Counted from the first letter of the stretch, positions 1 to 7,526 are shown. The stretch is DNA of 15,938 nucleotides from Lachnospiraceae bacterium UBA6403 (GCA_002437435.1 DJPV01000014.1:1-15938), one strand, 5' to 3'. The notes: generated by a model from the sequence alone, not told the origin. Program-made: numbers and translations.

Positions 1-44
1 CTGGCTTTAGTGTTTTTAATTTAATTTGAGAGGAGATTATATTT

Positions 45-218
45 ATGAAATGTTTATCATGTGGTAAGGAAAAATTTGATGAATGTACTATCAATGTAGA
101 AGGAAAAATATATGGTTTAGTCACAAAAACTAAAAATAATAAAAATAAACTAAAAGCAGTGGTATGCAAAAATTGCAAAATGGTTTATTTAAAACAGGAT
201 GAAGGAAAGGATAAATAA
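45..218 (+). CDS. small zinc-ribbon-like protein (57 aa)
   Basis: A 57-residue reading frame starts with ATG at 45 and ends with TAA at 216-218. An AGGAG ribosome binding site at 31-35 lies nine bases before the start, which supports real translation. The protein has two CxxC knuckles, C3-L-S-C6 and C41-K-N-C44, separated by a lysine- and asparagine-rich stretch, with an extra cysteine at C14. Four cysteines in two CxxC pairs are the usual signature of a structural zinc ribbon. No catalytic motif, signal peptide or membrane segment is visible, and I do not recognise a family. It is more A/T-rich and lysine-rich than its neighbours, which may mean a different origin. It lies upstream of the glmU promoter, so it probably belongs to a separate transcript whose beginning is outside the window. 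A role in nucleic-acid or protein binding is only a guess. Confidence 0.6.
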   Translation: MKCLSCGKEKFDECTINVEGKIYGLVTKTKNNKNKLKAVVCKNCKMVYLKQDEGKDK

Positions 219-253
219 TAGAGAAGAAGTAACGCTTATGAATATACGAAATA

Positions 254-273
254 TTTCCACCATATGGTTGAAA
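254..273. promoter_or_regulatory. palindrome overlapping the glmU -35 box
   Basis: A perfect 10-bp palindrome, ACCATATGGT at 259-268, is flanked by matching arms TTTC (254-257) and GAAA (270-273), with a single mismatched pair (258/269). The whole 20-bp dyad is centred at 263.5 and its right arm covers the -35 hexamer TTGAAA at 268-273. This position fits a repressor operator, but the regulator is unknown. Confidence 0.45.
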
Positions 274-296
274 ATGAAATAGGGATAAAGTAAAAT
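268..296 (+). promoter_or_regulatory. sigma-A type promoter of glmU-pth-mfd
   Basis: The -35 hexamer TTGAAA is at 268-273 and the -10 hexamer TAAAAT at 291-296, with a 17-bp spacer. Each differs from consensus at one base. Transcription would start near 303, giving a leader of about 30 nt before the glmU ATG. Confidence 0.7.
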
Positions 297-333
297 TAGC
301 TGTGGTAATCTCATATTTTATTTGGAGGTAATT

Positions 334-1092
334 ATGCTGAAAGCAATCATCCTTGCAGCAGGCAAGGGAACAAGAATGAAATCTGAAAAGCCAAAGGTTG
401 TGCACGAGGTGCTTGGTAAACCGATGGTATACTATTCGATAGAAGCGGCAAGAGCTGCCGGATGTGATAAAGTCTGCGTGATCGTTGGATACAAGGCAGA
501 AGAAGTAGAAAAGAGTATTAAAGATACTTATGCGAAGCTTGGTAAGACAGAAGAAATGCAGGATGTAGTAAGTTACGCACTACAGACCGAACAGCTTGGA
601 ACCGGTCATGCGGTTAAGTGTGCTTCTGATTTTATCGGCACAGAGGGAGATGTTGTTGTCCTTTGCGGAGATACACCGCTTGTAACCGGTAAGACATTAG
701 AGCAGGCGATCAAGAAGCATGTTGCAGCAGAAAATGGTGTTACGGTTATCTCAGCGATGCTTTCAGATCCGTTTGGATATGGAAGAATTATCCGTGATGA
801 GAAAGGCTTATCAAAGATCGTAGAACAGAAGGATGCAACTGAGGAAGAACAGGCGGTTAAAGAAGTAAATTCCGGTATGTATATTTTCAAATGTGATGCA
901 TTACTGGCAGCACTTTCGCAGATTACAAATGATAATGCACAGGGTGAATATTATCTGCCGGATACCATTGAGATCATCAAGAAAATGGGACTTCCGGTTG
1001 ATGCAGCGGCCATGGAGGATGCAGACCAGATCAAGGGTGTCAATACACTGGAACAGCTTGCAGAAGCAGAAGAGATAATGAGGTTAAGATAA
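334..1092 (+). CDS. glmU: GlmU uridylyltransferase domain only (252 aa)
   Basis: This is a nucleotidyltransferase of the GlmU type, expected to form UDP-GlcNAc from GlcNAc-1-phosphate and UTP in the cytoplasm for peptidoglycan and wall polymers. The start is ATG 334, five bases after GGAGG (324-328); an in-frame TTG at 322 overlaps the ribosome binding site and is rejected. Visible motifs are the nucleotide loop LAAGKGTRM (residues 7-15), QTEQLGTGHA (84-93), GD113 for metal binding, GYGR (148-151), E164, N179, NAQGEYYLPD (201-210) and GVNT (235-238) with N237. These match the whole pyrophosphorylase domain. Classical bacterial GlmU is about 450-460 residues and continues into a left-handed beta-helix acetyltransferase; here the protein stops just after GVNT. 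The stop is followed after one base by pth, so there is no room for a degraded second domain. Uridylyltransferase activity is likely; the exact sugar substrate is not certain. Confidence 0.88.
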   Translation: MLKAIILAAGKGTRMKSEKPKVVHEVLGKPMVYYSIEAARAAGCDKVCVIVGYKAEEVEKSIKDTYAKLGKTEEMQDVVSYALQTEQLGTGHAVKCASDFIGTEGDVVVLCGDTPLVTGKTLEQAIKKHVAAENGVTVISAMLSDPFGYGRIIRDEKGLSKIVEQKDATEEEQAVKEVNSGMYIFKCDALLAALSQITNDNAQGEYYLPDTIEIIKKMGLPVDAAAMEDADQIKGVNTLEQLAEAEEIMRLR

Positions 1093-1093
1093 G

Positions 1094-1651
1094 ATGAAAC
1101 TGATAGTAGGACTTGGAAATCCGGGAACCAAATATGCGGGAACCAGACATAATGTAGGATTTTCCGTAATTGTAGGACTTGCAGATAAATATAATATAGA
1201 ATTGAGTGAAAAGAAGCATAAAGCGATCTATGGCAGGGGCATGATAGAAGGAGAGAAAGTGATCCTTGCAATGCCGCAGACATTTATGAATCTGAGTGGA
1301 GAAAGTGTCCGGGAGCTGGTCGATTATTACAAATGCGATCCATCCGATGTGATCGTTGCTTATGATGATATCGATCTGGCAGTCGGCAAGCTTCGAATCC
1401 GTGAAAAGGGAAGTGCCGGCGGACATAATGGAATGAAGAATATCATTTCACATCTGGGAACACAGGAATTTGTCCGTGTCCGTGTCGGAATCGGAAAGAA
1501 ACCGGATCGTATGGATCTTGCAGATTATGTATTATCCAGATTTGGAAAAGATGAACTTCCTGAGATCAAGGCAGGCTGTGATAATGCCTGTGATGCGATC
1601 GCATTGATTTTAAAAGACAGTGCGTCAGCAGCAATGAATAAATATAATTAA
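1094..1651 (+). CDS. pth: peptidyl-tRNA hydrolase
   Basis: This enzyme hydrolyses peptidyl-tRNAs released from stalled ribosomes and recycles the tRNA. The 185-residue length is normal for the family. The N-terminus MKLIVGLGNPG, followed by TRHNVGF, carries the conserved N9 and catalytic H19. FMNLSGESV (residues 64-72), AYDDIDLAVG with D91 (the equivalent of the E. coli catalytic Asp), and GSAGGHNGMK with N112 complete the active site. It starts one base after the glmU stop, so the two are almost certainly cotranscribed and translationally coupled. In Bacillus and many clostridia prs lies between glmU and pth; it is missing here. A 134-bp gap separates it from mfd. Confidence 0.96.
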   Translation: MKLIVGLGNPGTKYAGTRHNVGFSVIVGLADKYNIELSEKKHKAIYGRGMIEGEKVILAMPQTFMNLSGESVRELVDYYKCDPSDVIVAYDDIDLAVGKLRIREKGSAGGHNGMKNIISHLGTQEFVRVRVGIGKKPDRMDLADYVLSRFGKDELPEIKAGCDNACDAIALILKDSASAAMNKYN

Positions 1652-1751
1652 CCGAAAGGCCAAATGTGTTGATCGGAACAGGTCGTATACAGGGTGTAGC
1701 CATGCATACGATCAGACAGGTATAAGAATCAGAAAATAAAAAAGAAAGGGA

Positions 1752-1772
1752 GCCAGGCTGTATCAGCCTGGC
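1752..1772 (+). promoter_or_regulatory. GC-rich hairpin between the mfd ribosome binding site and start
   Basis: A perfect 9-bp stem (1752-1760 with 1764-1772) closes a TAT loop. The only good ribosome binding sequence, GGGAG at 1748-1752, is 33 nt before the mfd ATG, too far unless the hairpin is folded out, which would leave about 13 nt. No T-run follows, so it is unlikely to be an efficient terminator. Confidence 0.45.
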
Positions 1773-1785
1773 ATTTGGCGTCGAT

Positions 1786-4700
1786 ATGAAGGCAATCAAT
1801 GAGCCTGTAAAACATACCGAAAATTATATACAGATAAAGGACTGGTTAAAGCAACAGGATGGTATCGTCAATATATCCGGAAATGACGGAACAGACCGGG
1901 TATATCTGATGCATGCATTTTCATCCGATGCACATGTAAGGCTGGTCGTAACCTACAGTGAACAGAGAATGGAACAGTTATACGAGGACTTCCGTTTCTA
2001 TGATAAAGCGGTGTATATGTATCCATCGAAGGATATTTTATTTTACAGCTCAGATATCCATGGAAATTCTATCACCAGACGGCGGATGGATATTTTCAGA
2101 CGATTGATCGAGGGAGAAGCCTGCACGATCATTCTGACGGTAGATGCGTTATTTGATAGGATGCCGGATCTGTCCTATATTAAGAAAAATGTGGTGACGA
2201 TCCGTGAGACAGAAGAACTGGATGTCGAGGCACTTAAGAAACGTCTGGTGGAACTGGGGTATGAAAAGGCGGACAGCGTAGACGGTGTCGGACAGTTTGC
2301 GGTGCGTGGTGGTATCATTGATATTTTCCCTCTGACAGAGGAATGTCCATATCGTATCGATATGTGGGATACGGAGGTCGATACGATCCGAAGCTTTGAT
2401 GTGGAAAGCCAGCGGTCGATCGAACAGGTGCAGGAGATCCAGATCTATCCGGCAAGCGAGATGGTGTTGTCCGATCGCAGGACGTCGCAGGGAATCCGTA
2501 AGCTGGAGCAGGAATTCAAGCCATATTATGAGAAGCTGCGTAAAGAGTTCAAGACAGAGGAAGCTGCTCGTTTAAAGAAGCAGATCGGGGAGATCAAAGA
2601 GCAGTTGACAGAGTTCCATGGAATGGCAGGAGTCGACAGTTATGTAGAGTATTTCTACAGTAAGACTGTATCACTGTTAGACTGCTTCCATACAAAGAAT
2701 ACAGTTATTTTATTGGATGAGACTTCGAGGATATCAGATTATGCGGATAACTATATGGCGACCTTCCTTGAGAGCATGGAGAGCCGTCTGGAGGGTGGCT
2801 ATATCCTTCCGGGTATGATGAATATTTTATTTACTTATCCGGCAATTGTGCAGAAAATGCAGGCATTTCAGACGCTCGCATTTTCTATTCTGTATCATGA
2901 AGATCGGTATTTTACGATCCGGCATGATGTAACATATGACAGCCGTGTGGTTAATTCTTACAGGAATAATTTTGAAGCGTTAATTGCGGATATCGGAAAA
3001 TGGCGAGAGAAGAACTACCGTATCATATTTATCTCACCATCGACGACCAGAGCGAAACGCATGGTTGAGAATCTGACCAGCCATGATGTGGCATGCTTCT
3101 ATTCAGAGGATACCGACCGTGTTCTTTCTGAGAAAGAGGTAATGGTTACGACAGGAAGACTTCGGGCAGGATTTGAGTTTCCGGAGCTGAAGCTGGTTGT
3201 GATAAATGAAGGCGACGTCTTTACTGCACGGAGCAGTACGAAGAAAAAGAAGAATCAGAAGCCTCGGTATTCCGGTGAAGTGATCAAGGATTTCTCCGAT
3301 ATCAGCGTGGGTGACTGTGTGATCCATGAACGCTATGGCGTTGGTATCTATGGCGGTATCGAGAAGGTCGAAGTGGACGGTGTCTTAAAAGATTATGTAA
3401 CGATCAATTATGCAGAGGGTGGAAAACTCTATGTGTTGGCCTCTGAGGTAGATTGTATCCAGAAATACAGTGATAAAGAGGGCAGACGGCCGAAGATCAA
3501 CAAGCTCGGCAGCAAGGACTGGGAGAAGACCAGAAGCCGGGTAAAAGGTCATGTTGCAACGATCGCAAAGGAACTGGTGAACCTGTATGCGAAACGACAG
3601 GCATCACAGGGCTTCTGCTATTCGAAGGATACGATCTGGCAGCAGGAATTTGAGGAAATGTTCCCATATGAGGAAACGGATGACCAGAAGAAAGCAATCG
3701 CAGAGACAAAGGCGGACATGGAGAGCAGCAAGATCATGGATCGTCTGATCTGTGGTGATGTGGGCTTTGGTAAGACAGAGGTTGCGATCCGTGCGGCATT
3801 TAAGGCGGTATACGATGGCAGACAGGTCGCATATCTTGTGCCTACTACGATACTTGCGCAGCAGCATTATAATACGTTCAAAGAACGTATGAAGGAATTC
3901 CCGGTTGAGATTCGTCTGTTATGCCGTTTCTGTACACCGAAGGAGGTACGGGAGACGATCGCCGATCTGAAGGCCGGAAAGGTGGATATCGTGATCGGAA
4001 CACATCGGCTGTTGTCCAAGGATGTGACATTTAAGCAGCTTGGTCTGCTGATCATAGACGAGGAGCAGCGGTTTGGTGTAACACATAAGGAAAAGATCAA
4101 GCAGATGAAGACAAATGTTGACGTCTTGACCTTGACAGCGACTCCTATTCCTCGTACACTTCATATGAGCCTGATCGGTATCCGGGATATGAGTGTTCTG
4201 GAAGAACCGCCGGTTGACAGACGGGCGATCCAGACCTATGTTATGGAGCTTGACCCCGAACTTGTCAAAGAAGCGATCAAGCGTGAGCTGGCGCGGGATG
4301 GTCAGGTATATTATGTATATAACCGGGTAAATAATATAGAGATGATCACATCAGAGATTGCATCCCTTGTGCCGGATGCAGTCGTTGAGTATGCGCATGG
4401 CCAGATGCATGAACGGCAGCTTGAGGACATCATGTATCGGTTTATCAATCATGAGATCGATGTGCTGGTCACGACGACGATCATCGAGACCGGCCTGGAT
4501 ATTCCGAATGCAAATACTATGATCATTCATGATGCGGATACATTTGGTTTATCCCAGTTGTATCAGCTCCGTGGCCGTGTCGGACGTTCAGATCGGAACG
4601 CATATGCATTTCTGATGTACCGTCGGGATAAACTTATTAAAGAAACTGCGGAAAAGAGATTGAAAGCGATCCGTGAATTTACCGACCTTGGTTCCGGAAT

Positions 4701-5310
4701 CAAGGTGTCCATGAAGGATCTGGAGATCCGTGGCGCGGGAAATATCTTAGGCGAGGATCAGTCCGGTCATATGGAAGCAGTTGGTTATGATCTGTACTGT
4801 AAGATGTTAAATGATGCGATCCGTCAGGAGATGGGCGAGAAGGTTGAAGAACGGTTTGAGACGACTGTACAGCTTCCGGTGGATGCTTATATACCGGCTG
4901 AGTATGTCAAGAATGAATTTATTAAGCTGGATCTGTATAAGCGGATATCGCATATCGCATCGGATGATGATTACGATGATATTATTGACGAGTTAAATGA
5001 CAGATTTGGAGAGATGCCGACGGAGGTTCTGAACCTGCTCGATGTATCTTTATTAAAGGCAAAGGCAAATCGTGCCTATATAACCAGCATTATGCTGGCG
5101 GGTGCAGAACTGCGGTTTTCAATGTTTAAACAGGCGAAGATCGATACGGCAAAGATTGATTCGTTATTAGATAAATATAGAGGAAATATGAAATTTGTGA
5201 TCGGCAACAGTCCGTCTTTCGTGCTTAAGATGAAGACGATCACAGAGAAAGAAATCTGGAAGCAGGCGAGAGCAGTTGTAGCTGATATCGCAGAGCTTGC
5301 AGAAGAATAA
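1786..5310 (+). CDS. mfd: transcription-repair coupling factor Mfd
   Basis: Mfd is a DNA translocase that pushes stalled RNA polymerase off damaged template and recruits UvrA. The 1174-residue protein is full length. The N-terminal third is the UvrB-like region. An RNA-polymerase-interacting, CarD-like module follows at about residues 505-560 (VGDCVIHERYGVGIYGG). The superfamily 2 translocase shows Walker A GDVGFGKT (657-664), DEEQ (758-761), LTATPIPRT from residue 783, TTIIETGLDIPN, and motif VI QLRGRVGRS (927-935). The C-terminal end is the TRCF domain. ATG 1786 is the only plausible in-frame start nearby; its ribosome binding site is unusually distant and separated by a hairpin. It is the third gene of the glmU-pth-mfd cluster. 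The 134-bp gap after pth contains no clear promoter or terminator. Confidence 0.97.
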   Translation: MKAINEPVKHTENYIQIKDWLKQQDGIVNISGNDGTDRVYLMHAFSSDAHVRLVVTYSEQRMEQLYEDFRFYDKAVYMYPSKDILFYSSDIHGNSITRRRMDIFRRLIEGEACTIILTVDALFDRMPDLSYIKKNVVTIRETEELDVEALKKRLVELGYEKADSVDGVGQFAVRGGIIDIFPLTEECPYRIDMWDTEVDTIRSFDVESQRSIEQVQEIQIYPASEMVLSDRRTSQGIRKLEQEFKPYYEKLRKEFKTEEAARLKKQIGEIKEQLTEFHGMAGVDSYVEYFYSKTVSLLDCFHTKNTVILLDETSRISDYADNYMATFLESMESRLEGGYILPGMMNILFTYPAIVQKMQAFQTLAFSILYHEDRYFTIRHDVTYDSRVVNSYRNNFEALIADIGKWREKNYRIIFISPSTTRAKRMVENLTSHDVACFYSEDTDRVLSEKEVMVTTGRLRAGFEFPELKLVVINEGDVFTARSSTKKKKNQKPRYSGEVIKDFSDISVGDCVIHERYGVGIYGGIEKVEVDGVLKDYVTINYAEGGKLYVLASEVDCIQKYSDKEGRRPKINKLGSKDWEKTRSRVKGHVATIAKELVNLYAKRQASQGFCYSKDTIWQQEFEEMFPYEETDDQKKAIAETKADMESSKIMDRLICGDVGFGKTEVAIRAAFKAVYDGRQVAYLVPTTILAQQHYNTFKERMKEFPVEIRLLCRFCTPKEVRETIADLKAGKVDIVIGTHRLLSKDVTFKQLGLLIIDEEQRFGVTHKEKIKQMKTNVDVLTLTATPIPRTLHMSLIGIRDMSVLEEPPVDRRAIQTYVMELDPELVKEAIKRELARDGQVYYVYNRVNNIEMITSEIASLVPDAVVEYAHGQMHERQLEDIMYRFINHEIDVLVTTTIIETGLDIPNANTMIIHDADTFGLSQLYQLRGRVGRSDRNAYAFLMYRRDKLIKETAEKRLKAIREFTDLGSGIKVSMKDLEIRGAGNILGEDQSGHMEAVGYDLYCKMLNDAIRQEMGEKVEERFETTVQLPVDAYIPAEYVKNEFIKLDLYKRISHIASDDDYDDIIDELNDRFGEMPTEVLNLLDVSLLKAKANRAYITSIMLAGAELRFSMFKQAKIDTAKIDSLLDKYRGNMKFVIGNSPSFVLKMKTITEKEIWKQARAVVADIAELAEE

Positions 5311-5433
5311 AGGAGGATCAGCATACCGAAACCGGTAATATTTGCAGGGCGAAGCAGATGCGAAAACCTGCAATGTTGGCAGGATGATGCAGACGCCGGA
5401 ATCGGCGAGTTGGAAGAACAGGAGGTTTGGTGG
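5311..5433 (+). other. structured leader before the PpiC lipoprotein
   Basis: The gap between mfd and the next gene starts with AGGAGG (5311-5316) immediately after the mfd stop, with no ATG at a suitable distance. A 7-bp stem TTGCAGG/CCTGCAA (5342-5348 with 5367-5373) and a 5-bp hairpin CGCCG/CGGCG (5394-5398 with 5403-5407) follow. The frame of the downstream gene is open from 5323 without an ATG or GTG start. No known riboswitch was recognised. Confidence 0.3.
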
Positions 5434-6474
5434 ATGAAACGTAGAATTCTAAAGGCTGTTTCTTTGATCTGTGCATGTGTGATGTTACTTACACTTGCGG
5501 CGTGTGGAGAAGAAAGTCAGGATAATACAGGGAAATATATCGTATTCAAATTCGGAAATGACAACATTTATCTGGACGAGGTGTATATATATGCACAGAC
5601 AACGATTGATGAATACGAGAAAGAATATGGCAGCGATATCTGGGGCAAAACGATCGAGACGGATGGCGGTATTGAGATGGATGTCGAGGAAATGGCAAGG
5701 CGTGAAGTAATCTCCAACATTGTCCAGACCAAGGCGCTGATCGCACAGGCAGATGAATATAAGATCAGCCTGACAGCGGAAGAGCAGGCACAGGCAGAAC
5801 AGGAAGCGGAAGATTTCTATAACAGTCTGACCGATGAGCAGTTGAAAGAAACCGGCATGGAAGCAGATACACCATCCCGTGTTCTTAAGGAGAATGCGCT
5901 GGCGAAAAAGATCTACGATCATGTCATGAGCGATTCTTCAGCTGAGGTATCCGATGAACAGGCGAGAATGACGACATTTTATGATATGTTTTTTGAATGT
6001 TATTATGAGGACGATTTTGGAAACATTGTAGTTTACAGTAAGGATAAGATCGCAGAACAGAAACAGAAAGCTGACGAAGCGTATTCTTCGATCAAACAGC
6101 AGTTATCGGACAATCCGAACCTGAATATCACTTTCCTTGGCCACACAAACAACCTGCAATATGCAGGAAGCCATACTATGAGCAAGGATCAGATTCTGGA
6201 AAATTATGGACAGGAGGTTCTGGATACCTTATATAGTATGCAGGATGGTGATATCTCACAGGTTATCGAGACAGAGAATGGCTATCATATCTTTCAGATG
6301 ACATATCTGACAGACGAGAAAGCAACTGCTACGAATAAGGCGAAACTTACAAAAGCGGCAAACGAGGCTTATTTCAACAATCTTTTAACCAATTGGGTAT
6401 CAAAGATTGATAAAGATTATACTTATTCTAAGAGTGTAAATACAGATGTGTATAACATGATCACCTTTAATTAA
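5434..6474 (+). CDS. PpiC/PrsA-like peptidyl-prolyl isomerase lipoprotein
   Basis: This is a membrane-anchored foldase of the PrsA/SurA type that likely helps exported proteins fold outside the membrane. Start ATG 5434 is seven bases after AGGAGGT (5420-5426); an in-frame TTG at 5410 has no site and would spoil the signal peptide. The 346-residue protein has a basic N-terminus (KRR), a hydrophobic segment and a lipobox L21-A-A-C24, so C24 should be lipidated. Residues about 60-180 are helical and charged, like the SurA_N/PrsA N-terminal domain. A parvulin region at about 180-290 ends with the characteristic ENGYHIFQM (G283-Y284-H285). The usual GGDLG motif is replaced by AGSHT and the first active-site histidine strand is not obvious, so isomerase activity may be weak. 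The gene is placed downstream of mfd and ends at a strong terminator. Confidence 0.87.
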   Translation: MKRRILKAVSLICACVMLLTLAACGEESQDNTGKYIVFKFGNDNIYLDEVYIYAQTTIDEYEKEYGSDIWGKTIETDGGIEMDVEEMARREVISNIVQTKALIAQADEYKISLTAEEQAQAEQEAEDFYNSLTDEQLKETGMEADTPSRVLKENALAKKIYDHVMSDSSAEVSDEQARMTTFYDMFFECYYEDDFGNIVVYSKDKIAEQKQKADEAYSSIKQQLSDNPNLNITFLGHTNNLQYAGSHTMSKDQILENYGQEVLDTLYSMQDGDISQVIETENGYHIFQMTYLTDEKATATNKAKLTKAANEAYFNNLLTNWVSKIDKDYTYSKSVNTDVYNMITFN

Positions 6475-6485
6475 TGGGATAGAAT

Positions 6486-6526
6486 AAAAATGTCCATGGT
6501 ACAATTTGTGCCATGGACATTTTTTT
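6486..6526. terminator. bidirectional terminator between the lipoprotein gene and dut
   Basis: A long stem pairs 6486-6502 with 6508-6524 around a 5-nt loop (6503-6507); the core is TGTCCATGG pairing with CCATGGACA, with one G-T pair near the loop. It is followed by a T-run on the + strand (6520-6526) and by T's on the - strand from the A-run 6486-6490. It serves the two convergent transcripts. Confidence 0.93.
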
Positions 6527-6532
6527 GTCTGC

Positions 6533-6979
6533 CTATTTTCTTCCGGTTGAGCCGAAGCCGCCTTCACCGCGCACGGTATCGGATAATTCATCGACAGCAT
6601 GGAAACAGCCGGTAATGTATGGGGTGATAACGAGCTGGGCGATGCGCTCGCCGCTTTCAATTGCCTGATCGGTGTTAGAGTGATTGTGGAGTGCCACCAT
6701 GATCTCGCCGCGGTAATCGGCATCGATAACGCCTACCTTGTTTGCAGGAGCAAGTCCCCGCTTACATGCAAGACCGCTTCTTGCATAGACCAGTCCGGCA
6801 TAGCCGACCGGAATCTCGATAGCAAGCCCGGTGTGGATGAACTGTGTCTCTCCGGCGGCGATCGTTACCGGTTCTTCCATACAGGCGTACAGATCTGCTC
6901 CGGCAGCAAATTCAGAACCATAAGAAGGAATCGTCGCATTTCCATTCAGTTTCTTAATGTTAATATCAAATGTGGTCAT
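6533..6979 (-). CDS. dut: dUTP diphosphatase (dUTPase)
   Basis: The enzyme hydrolyses dUTP to dUMP and pyrophosphate, keeping uracil out of DNA and supplying dUMP for thymidylate. The 148-residue protein has all five motifs of the trimeric dUTPase family: AAGADLYA (25-32), ARSGLA (66-71), GVIDADYRGE (83-92), ERIAQL (111-116) and the C-terminal glycine-rich RGEGGFGSTGR (137-147). The start is ATG 6979, eight bases after an AGGAAGG site. An upstream in-frame ATG at 7006 would give nine extra residues inside nrdG and is less likely. Its first base is the last base of the nrdG stop (TAATG overlap), so translation is coupled to nrdG. Placing dut behind the reductase genes joins production and sanitation of dNTPs. 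Confidence 0.96.
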   Translation of the reverse strand: MTTFDINIKKLNGNATIPSYGSEFAAGADLYACMEEPVTIAAGETQFIHTGLAIEIPVGYAGLVYARSGLACKRGLAPANKVGVIDADYRGEIMVALHNHSNTDQAIESGERIAQLVITPYITGCFHAVDELSDTVRGEGGFGSTGRK

Positions 6980-7515
6980 TAGAAGTACCTTCCTTTCTCG
7001 TCCCATAAGACTGCTTTCTTAGCAGCGAGTGATTTTGGGACATCTAATATTCTCTGATTTGTAGAACCTCTGAATCGCAGATCCAGAACTTTCTTTTCTT
7101 CAACAAATTCGCCATCAACTAAAACATCCAGATAAGACAGGAATTTGTGGGTGAAATCCCACTGGTAATACATTTTGTCAAGAACGTCTTTTTCAAAATC
7201 ATAGCCGGTATAGCACCAGATCGTTTTATCTGGGTATGCAGCCTTGAACTGCTCCAGAAGTGGAAGCAGACCCTGCTGGTTAACGAATTCCAATGGTTCG
7301 CCACCAAGTAAGGTAAGTCCTACGATGTGATCCGGCTTACAAAGTTCTATAATTGTATCAATCTCTTTTTGAGTAAAAGGTTTTCCGGCATTGAAATCCC
7401 AGGTATCCTGATTAAAACAACCTTTGCAGTGGTGTGTGCAGCCGGATACGAACAGAGAGGTCCGAACTCCGGTTCCGTTTGCAATATCACACCGTTTAAT
7501 ATCCATATAATTCAT
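6979..7515 (-). CDS. nrdG: anaerobic ribonucleotide reductase activating protein
   Basis: NrdG is a radical SAM enzyme that creates the glycyl radical on NrdD. The 178-residue protein carries the 4Fe-4S motif C26-x3-C30-x2-C33 in SGCTHHCKGC, preceded by NGTGVRTSLF and followed by FNQDTW, typical of the NrdG family. GGEPLE (71-76) is the SAM-binding motif. The start ATG 7515 gives the N-terminus MNYMDIKRCDI, which matches other NrdG proteins; GGGAG lies 11 bases upstream. The frame stays open upstream to a TTG at 7581, but that part covers a leader hairpin and is not needed. It has its own promoter and lies 264 bp downstream of nrdD, so it may be expressed both with and apart from nrdD. It overlaps dut by one base. 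Confidence 0.95.
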   Translation of the reverse strand: MNYMDIKRCDIANGTGVRTSLFVSGCTHHCKGCFNQDTWDFNAGKPFTQKEIDTIIELCKPDHIVGLTLLGGEPLEFVNQQGLLPLLEQFKAAYPDKTIWCYTGYDFEKDVLDKMYYQWDFTHKFLSYLDVLVDGEFVEEKKVLDLRFRGSTNQRILDVPKSLAAKKAVLWDEKGRYF

Positions 7516-7526
7516 AATCGTTAATT

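Noticed and set aside
1681..1713. Imperfect stem between pth and mfd
   Set aside because: Eight pairs with a G-T and a long loop, no T-run and no recognisable RNA family.
1768..1785. In-frame CTG upstream of mfd as alternative start
   Set aside because: CTG is a rare start, lies within the hairpin, and is still 15 nt from GGGAG; ATG 1786 gives a normal N-terminus.
5384..5437. Mini-ORF of 16-17 codons ending in an ATGA overlap with the PpiC lipoprotein gene
   Set aside because: Weak ribosome binding site and no recognisable leader-peptide features; chance is sufficient.
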